The notes beneath the pieces are model-generated. The model was not told where the DNA came from, did no database searches, and was given only the letters and a program-made list of their open reading frames with translations. Below are positions 49,306-50,513 of a DNA stretch of 50,513 bases, piece after piece. The number at the start of each line of letters is the position of its first letter. Position 1 is the stretch's first letter. The stretch is from an uncultured Bacilli bacterium (GTDB lineage Bacteria > Bacillota_I > Bacilli_A > RF39 > UBA660): the NCBI GenBank assembly GCA_905235065.1, contig CAJOJR010000014.1:1-50513 (forward strand), read 5' to 3'. A program made the translations under genes and the position numbers.

Positions 49306-50513
49306 ATGATACAAAAACCAAAAGGTACTTTAGATCTATTTGGATTAGAAGGTAAAACTTACGAATATGTAATAAATTTTATGTCTTCTTTTTTAAATAT
49401 GTATAATTATAATTATGTAAAAATACCTACATTTGAATCAAGTGAATTATATAGAAGAGGAGTAGGGGAATCTAGTGATATTGTAAATAAAGAAATGTAT
49501 GATTTTCTTGACAAAAGTGATAGAAGTATGACTTTAAGACCAGAGTTTACTGCTGGTGTTGTTAGAATGCTTCTTGAAAATAAACTATACGCAAAAGAAA
49601 CTAATAAATTTTATTATTATGGTTCTGCGTTTAGATACGAAAGACCTCAAAGTGGAAGATATAGAGAATTTACTCAATTTGGTGTGGAAGCTTTTGGAAT
49701 TAAAAATCCATACTTTGATGCTGAAGTCATAAGCATAGCATACAAAATGCTTACTGATTTGGGCCTTAAAAATTTAGTAGTACAAATTAATAGTCTAGGT
49801 GATAATTCTTCAAGAGAAGCATATAAAAACGCTTTAAGAGAGTATTTTGAACCTAAACTTGATAATTTATGTGAAGATTGTAAAAATAGATTTAATACTA
49901 ATGTACTTAGAATACTTGATTGTAAAGTAGATAAAGATAACGAAATACTTAAAAATGCTCCTAAAACATTAGATTATTTATCTGATGAGAGTAAAGAATA
50001 TTTCAACACTTTAAAAACTGCTTTAAATGTATTAGAAGTTCCTTATGAAGAAAACACTTCATTAGTTAGAGGACTAGATTATTATACGGATACAGTATTT
50101 GAGATTGTATATAAAGATTCAGAACTTGGTAATGCATCAGTTGTGTGTGGTGGTGGAAGATATGACAATCTAGTTAATGAATTAGGTAACATAGATATAC
50201 CTGCAATTGGTTTTTCAATTGGTGTAGAAAGACTCGTATTATTATTAAATGAAGCTGGTGTAAAACCAGTTGATGAAAAAGTTGACATATATGTAATGAA
50301 TTTGGGACAAGATAAATATGCATACGAAATTGTAGATATGCTTAGAAACAGCGGATTTATTACAGAAACCGATTATCTAGGTAAATCAATGAAAGCTCAA
50401 TTTAAATTAGTTGATGACTTAAATCCAAATTATGTATTAATAATTGGTGAAGATGAAGCTAAAGGAAATTATATAACTGTTAAAGATAATTTAACAAAAG
50501 AAAATAAAAAAGT
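49306..50513 (+). CDS. hisS: Histidyl-tRNA synthetase, 3' truncated by window end
   Basis: MIQKPKGTLDLFGLEGKTYEYV...TLRPEFTAGVVRM...YGSAFRYERPQSGRYREFTQFGVEAFG...LVRGLDYYTDTVFEIVY...GGGRYDNLV; open to window end, so absent from ORF track. Confidence 0.96.
   Translation, partial: MIQKPKGTLDLFGLEGKTYEYVINFMSSFLNMYNYNYVKIPTFESSELYRRGVGESSDIVNKEMYDFLDKSDRSMTLRPEFTAGVVRMLLENKLYAKETNKFYYYGSAFRYERPQSGRYREFTQFGVEAFGIKNPYFDAEVISIAYKMLTDLGLKNLVVQINSLGDNSSREAYKNALREYFEPKLDNLCEDCKNRFNTNVLRILDCKVDKDNEILKNAPKTLDYLSDESKEYFNTLKTALNVLEVPYEENTSLVRGLDYYTDTVFEIVYKDSELGNASVVCGGGRYDNLVNELGNIDIPAIGFSIGVERLVLLLNEAGVKPVDEKVDIYVMNLGQDKYAYEIVDMLRNSGFITETDYLGKSMKAQFKLVDDLNPNYVLIIGEDEAKGNYITVKDNLTKENKK

Overview
The window is AT-rich and densely coded, uses the standard bacterial code, and looks like the chromosome of a low-GC Bacillota/Mollicutes-like organism. 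Most of it is housekeeping: rpsB tail-tsf, polC, ruvA-tdk-ruvB, yidD, rnc-smc, def, ftsW, tig, proS-comN-secDF-relA-dtd, mutS, rnhC-cvpA-trxA, queA-tgt, yrzE/DUF421/spoVB-like genes, and T-box-asnS-hisS. Several pieces correspond to the Bacillus ruvAB-queA-tgt-yrzE-yrbG-spoVB-yrzD-secDF-relA-dtd-hisS region in rearranged order. Two accessory systems stand out. (1) At 1131-3475 there is a compact bacteriocin cassette: a C39-peptidase ABC exporter followed by two small unlisted ORFs joined by an ATGA overlap. Both have double-glycine-type leaders, GxxxG motifs and one C-terminal Cys, so they look like a class IIb two-peptide bacteriocin. There is no adjacent immunity gene. (2) Between queA and tgt (about 36.4-38.8 kb) there is an N-formylglutamate-amidohydrolase-like domain, an Amidoligase_2-like protein and a RimK-type ATP-grasp ligase, a plausible amide/peptide-ligation pathway of unknown product. 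At least five loci (exporter, smc, mutS, queA/FGase ORF, 47 kb gene) carry frame disruptions. Several are repaired by adding one base to a short homopolymer, so sequencing/assembly error must be excluded before they are called pseudogenes. All identifications are from reading the sequence; no searches were run.
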